Source of the DNA: Streptomyces sp. 1222.5 | GTDB lineage: Bacteria; Actinomycetota; Actinomycetes; Streptomycetales; Streptomycetaceae | Length of the DNA stretch: 64,000 nt | Assembly (NCBI RefSeq): GCF_900105245.1 | Contig: NZ_FNSZ01000001.1 | Span: 62,001-126,000, forward strand | Direction of reading: 5' to 3' | Part shown: in pieces, positions 61,291-64,000 of the stretch | Numbering within the stretch: position 1 is the first letter of the stretch | Layout: each line of letters starts with the position of its first letter | Notes under the pieces: model-generated | Told to the model about the DNA's origin: nothing | Databases searched by the model: none | What the model saw: only the letters and a program-made list of their open reading frames with translations | Program-made: the position numbers and the translations under genes

Positions 61291-62085
61291 TCACCGGCTC
61301 CAGTACTGGGCGAGGGCTCCCTCCCGGTACGGGGCCGGGCTGACGCTGAGTTCGCCGGCGAACGGGCGGTCCAGGACGAAGACCAGGAGCAGGCTGAAGC
61401 CGACCAGTCCCGCGACCGAGGCGACGAACAGGAGCTGGACCCGCAGTTTGCGCATGCCGTAGAGGAACGTGAGCGGGACCAGGACGAGTGCACCGCCGAA
61501 GGCCAGGACCTGCAGCAGCGGGGGGAGTTCCTGTCCGGCCATGGTCAGCCGGGCGCGGCGCTGGGAGGCGACGTCGTTGAGGTGGCTGACGGCCTCCTCG
61601 TAGAAGACCTCCTCGCGGCCGCTCTTCGGGTCGAAGGACTGCAGCACCTCGAAGGCGGCCCGCAGGTGGCTCTCGGTGGCCCCGTAGCTCGGGTGGCCCG
61701 CGCGCATCCGGGGCCACTGGTCCTGGACGACCGCGTGGACGTAGCCGCTCAGGCTGGCGTCGAGGCGGGCGTGTACCGGTGCCGGGAAGGCCGCGGCATC
61801 GCGGGCGATGAGGGCCGCGTCGGTGGCCTCGGACGCGACGATGGTCTGGGTGTCCTCCATCTGCGTCCACAGGGTGACGATGACGAACGCGAGGATGATG
61901 CCGTAGATCGCGCCGAACATACCCAGCGTCACCCCGACCATGTCGTTGTGCTCGCCGCGGGCGACCGAGGGATAGCGGCGGCGCAGCAGCACACTGCCGG
62001 TGACGGCCACCAGGACGGTCCCGCCGACGGCGACGACGGCGAGGGTGAAGGTGCTGAAATGGTTGAGCAGCCACAGCGACGACAT
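61291..62085 (-). CDS. DUF4239 (bestrophin-like) membrane protein
   Basis: A 264-residue protein from ATG 62085. Four helices, two at each end: FTLAVVAVGGTVLVAVTGSV, VGVTLGMFGAIYGIILAFVI near the start and LLQVLAFGGALVLVPLTFLY, LLFVASVAGLVGFSLLLVFV near the end, separated by a helical soluble loop (EDTQTIVASEATDAALIARD). This is the DUF4239 layout. Ion-channel function is suggested by distant similarity only. Convergent with the hydrolase gene, 45 nt apart. Confidence 0.87.
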   Translation of the reverse strand: MSSLWLLNHFSTFTLAVVAVGGTVLVAVTGSVLLRRRYPSVARGEHNDMVGVTLGMFGAIYGIILAFVIVTLWTQMEDTQTIVASEATDAALIARDAAAFPAPVHARLDASLSGYVHAVVQDQWPRMRAGHPSYGATESHLRAAFEVLQSFDPKSGREEVFYEEAVSHLNDVASQRRARLTMAGQELPPLLQVLAFGGALVLVPLTFLYGMRKLRVQLLFVASVAGLVGFSLLLVFVLDRPFAGELSVSPAPYREGALAQYWSR

Positions 62086-62422
62086 GGGCGCGGAGTCTAG
62101 GGCGCGGCGAGGCGCCCTTCGCGCCGGTGCGGGCGCGTGAGCGATGCGGGGGCGGGGAGTTCGGGCGGGCGGTGCACACCATCGAGTGAGCGGCGTTCCC
62201 GCCTCGGCCCCCAGCACCGACGTGTGTGCCGTGCGCGGCGGCACGGTCGTCGCTGCCGTGCCGCCGCGTGTCCACCCACCTCCACCACCGTTGCGGGTAC
62301 CCGCGGGCAGGCGGCTCACCCCGGGCCGCCGCCGAGCCGTGCGGACCATGGCCGGCCCGGCCGTCCGGGCAGCCACCGGGCAGGCCGTTGGAGCAGGCCG
62401 TCGCGCCGGTGCGGTTTCGGCC
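62086..62422. other. Gene-free interval
   Basis: 337 bases with no supported gene. Confidence 0.4.
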
Positions 62423-62845
62423 TCAGGTCTGTGCGGGCGGTGCCCAGGGCTTCGCCGCGGGACGCGGGGCCTCGAAGGCGCTGCGGAGGGTCTCCTTCAG
62501 GGACTTGGGCGGTGCTTCCTTCTCCTGGGTGGAGTGCATGAGCCGGGCGACGCTCACGCGTAGGTGGCACTCGCGGTGCCGCTGGCGCACGAGCACCACC
62601 CATGTGCCGTCCCGGGTGAGCAGGGCGTGCCGGGCCGGTTCGTCGCCCGGCCGGACGTGCCGGGCGAGTACGCCGGGCGTGTGGTTGCGGGCCGCGTCCT
62701 CGGCGGCCGCGACGGCCTGTGCTTCGTCCCCGTCGATGGGGTGGGTGCCCACCAGCATCCAGCGGTGCAGCTTCAGTTCCGAGCCGTCGACGTGCTCGGT
62801 CACCCGGGTGTCCTCCTCGATGAGGACGTACCACTGTGCGGTCAT
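62423..62845 (-). CDS. Hypothetical soluble protein
   Basis: A 140-residue protein, ATG 62845. MTAQWYVLIEEDTRVTEHVD and TRDGTWVVLVRQRHRECHLR form a short beta-rich domain, with a Pro/Ala-rich C-terminal tail (APPKSLKETLRSAFEAPRP). This type is common in Streptomyces. No signal peptide, membrane helix or recognised domain. Confidence 0.7.
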   Translation of the reverse strand: MTAQWYVLIEEDTRVTEHVDGSELKLHRWMLVGTHPIDGDEAQAVAAAEDAARNHTPGVLARHVRPGDEPARHALLTRDGTWVVLVRQRHRECHLRVSVARLMHSTQEKEAPPKSLKETLRSAFEAPRPAAKPWAPPAQT

Positions 62846-63163
62846 GCCGGTGCTTGCCTGTCTGTTCAGGGCCTGGTGAGGGGCCTGGCGAGGTCACACG
62901 AGCATGCGGTCCGGGCACCGGCGAGGACGCCCTTCGGCCGGCTGGGACGTCGTGCCTGTCGTGCTGTTCGTTCCCGAATCCTGCCATGTGGATCTTGAAC
63001 GGCGGGTGCCGGGGCCGCGCCCGCGCACGCCGCGCCGTGGTGGCCGCCGGCGGGGGGTGGCCGGGTGGCCCGCGAGGGGGACCATCGGGCCCTGCCCGCC
63101 GGCACCGCTGGTCACCGACCCTGAAGACGGCACCTTCGCATCGGCCGGGAGAAGGCGATCGCC
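62846..63163. other. Gene-free interval
   Basis: 318 bases with no supported gene. Confidence 0.4.
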
Positions 63164-63439
63164 ATGATGTGGTACGGCGGCTGGGGGCCGGGCGGCTGGT
63201 TCCTCCTGCTCGTGACCATGCTGCTGTTCTGGGCTCTCGTGGTCGCGGCGGGCGTGGCCCTCGTGCGCCGGCTGTCCGCTCCCCCGCGCGGCCGGCAGGC
63301 CGCGCCGCCTTGGGGGGCCGGTGATCCGCGATGGGGCGGCCGGCGGGCGCAAGAGCTGCTCGCCGAGCGGTTGGCGCGCGGGCAGATCGACGAGGAGGAG
63401 TACGAACGCCGTCTCGCGCTGCTGCGGGAACACCGGTGA
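63164..63439 (+). CDS. SHOCT-domain membrane protein
   Basis: A 91-residue protein, ATG 63164 (another ATG follows at once). A single N-terminal helix (FLLLVTMLLFWALVVAAGVA) is followed by a Pro/Gly spacer and a C-terminal SHOCT motif: AQELLAERLARGQIDEEEYE then RRLALLREH. SHOCT is a short oligomerisation-type motif found at the ends of many membrane proteins. Function unknown. Confidence 0.87.
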   Translation: MMWYGGWGPGGWFLLLVTMLLFWALVVAAGVALVRRLSAPPRGRQAAPPWGAGDPRWGGRRAQELLAERLARGQIDEEEYERRLALLREHR

Positions 63440-63563
63440 CGGCCCCGCGCGCCGCGGCCAGGGGCGCGGCAGGAGGCGGGGGGCGGCGGGTGACCGCAGG
63501 CGGGTTCACTCGTTTGCCGGATTGCCGGGCCCCACCTCCTAGGTCGCGGAAGGCAGCCGCCTG

Positions 63564-64000
63564 ATGGTCTCGTCCTTGCTCCGCCGCTTGCCCAAGGTCT
63601 CCCCCCGCGGCCTGCTCCACGCCGAGCAGCGGCTCGCCGAGCGGTACGCCGATCTGGTGCGGCTGGCGTATCTGGTACTGCCCCCGGCCCTGGGCAGACA
63701 CCGGCGGGTCCTGCTCGCCCACGCGCTGGTGCAGCGGACCCTGCACGCCGCGGCGCCCGGCGTCCCCGCGCCCCGCGCGGCCCGGGACGACGCCCCGCCC
63801 ATGTTCCGGTCGCCGTATGTGCCGGTGCTGCGCGAGGTCCTGGCCGTCTCCCGGCGGCCGCCGGTCTGGCCCGGCCGCGTCCCGCCGCCGGGGATGCTGC
63901 TGCCCCGGCTGCCCGTGGTGTGGGGGCTGCGGCTGTCGCCCCGCGCGGGCGGGGCCGACGAACTCGCCCTGAGCCGGGCGCTGTCGGAGCTGTCGGCGAC
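63564..64000 (+). CDS. Partial hypothetical protein, runs off the window
   Basis: ATG 63564 with GGAAGG upstream. The visible 145 codons read MVSSLLRRLPKVSPRGLLHA, EQRLAERYADLVRLAYLVLP and PALGRHRRVLLAHALVQRTL, then a Pro/Arg-rich part without a stop. LAERYADLVRLAYLVLP resembles region 2 of RNA polymerase sigma-like proteins, seen in some Streptomyces proteins of unknown function. The 3' end is outside the window, so function stays open. Confidence 0.65.
   Translation, partial: MVSSLLRRLPKVSPRGLLHAEQRLAERYADLVRLAYLVLPPALGRHRRVLLAHALVQRTLHAAAPGVPAPRAARDDAPPMFRSPYVPVLREVLAVSRRPPVWPGRVPPPGMLLPRLPVVWGLRLSPRAGGADELALSRALSELSA

Overview
The window is high-GC actinobacterial DNA and almost certainly Streptomyces. 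It carries chaplins (a long sortase-anchored one and a short one), a dense set of small secreted proteins, a PASTA-less Ser/Thr kinase, GTG starts with AGGAGG sites, and the 'GTGA'/'ATGA' start-stop overlaps common in this genus. The gene content is accessory (surface proteins, exopolysaccharide, a RiPP-like cluster, toxin/immunity, decayed mobile elements), which suggests a chromosome arm rather than the core. No rRNA, tRNA or CRISPR array was found.

Layout. 0.3-5.4 kb: a membrane Ser/Thr kinase with an N-terminal helix-turn-helix-like region, a LysM-NlpC/P60 hydrolase, a secreted protein and a small membrane-anchored protein. 5.7-7.7 kb (minus strand): a polymorphic toxin with a C-terminal Tox-REase-5-like nuclease and its probable immunity protein. 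8.6-9.8 kb: two secreted proteins, one a CAP-domain protein. 10.2-12.8 kb: a compact RiPP locus of a 39-residue precursor, a transglutaminase-like (lasso B-like) protein and an asparagine-synthetase-like cyclase (lasso C-like). 12.7-17.1 kb: a membrane protein, an SNase-like protein, and a protealysin-type M4 protease with its emfourin inhibitor. 17.7-23.3 kb is a decay zone: a frameshifted M48-like gene, a DUF1326/DUF2182 operon, a truncated EEP-family gene, a TcpC-like conjugation remnant and an IS5 remnant. 23.3-27 kb: a YciI protein, a short chaplin, a CAP protein and a first member of a small secreted CxSHD family.

27.4-42.3 kb is an exopolysaccharide locus. It has a Wzx-like flippase, a Wzz/tyrosine-kinase-like copolymerase, a Wzy-like polymerase, an initiating sugar transferase, two GT4 glycosyltransferases, a WcaF-like acetyltransferase, a GDP-mannose 3,5-epimerase, a CDP-alcohol phosphatidyltransferase, a cytidylyltransferase, a secreted beta-propeller/FnIII protein and a Tat-exported beta-helix protein. 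Together they would make, modify, flip and polymerise a glycan that may carry phospho-alcohol substituents.

44.8-52.3 kb is a cluster of eleven small exported proteins around a long chaplin: four CxSHD proteins (a fifth lies at 26.7 kb), two QECSPQT proteins, a PVAQAA-repeat protein, two MFS-K proteins and an acidic-tail protein. It is followed by a stand-alone condensation/PapA-like acyltransferase (52.6-54.0 kb). I read this as an aerial-hypha or spore-surface locus with several uncharacterised families.

54.9-56.7 kb: an IS200/IS605 element with both hairpin ends but frameshifted tnpA and tnpB. 57.2-64 kb: a small secreted protein, a DUF4097 protein followed by a cut-off ABC-transporter start, a CapA-family protein, an alpha/beta hydrolase behind a palindromic operator, a DUF4239 membrane protein, a SHOCT protein, and a gene running off the window end.
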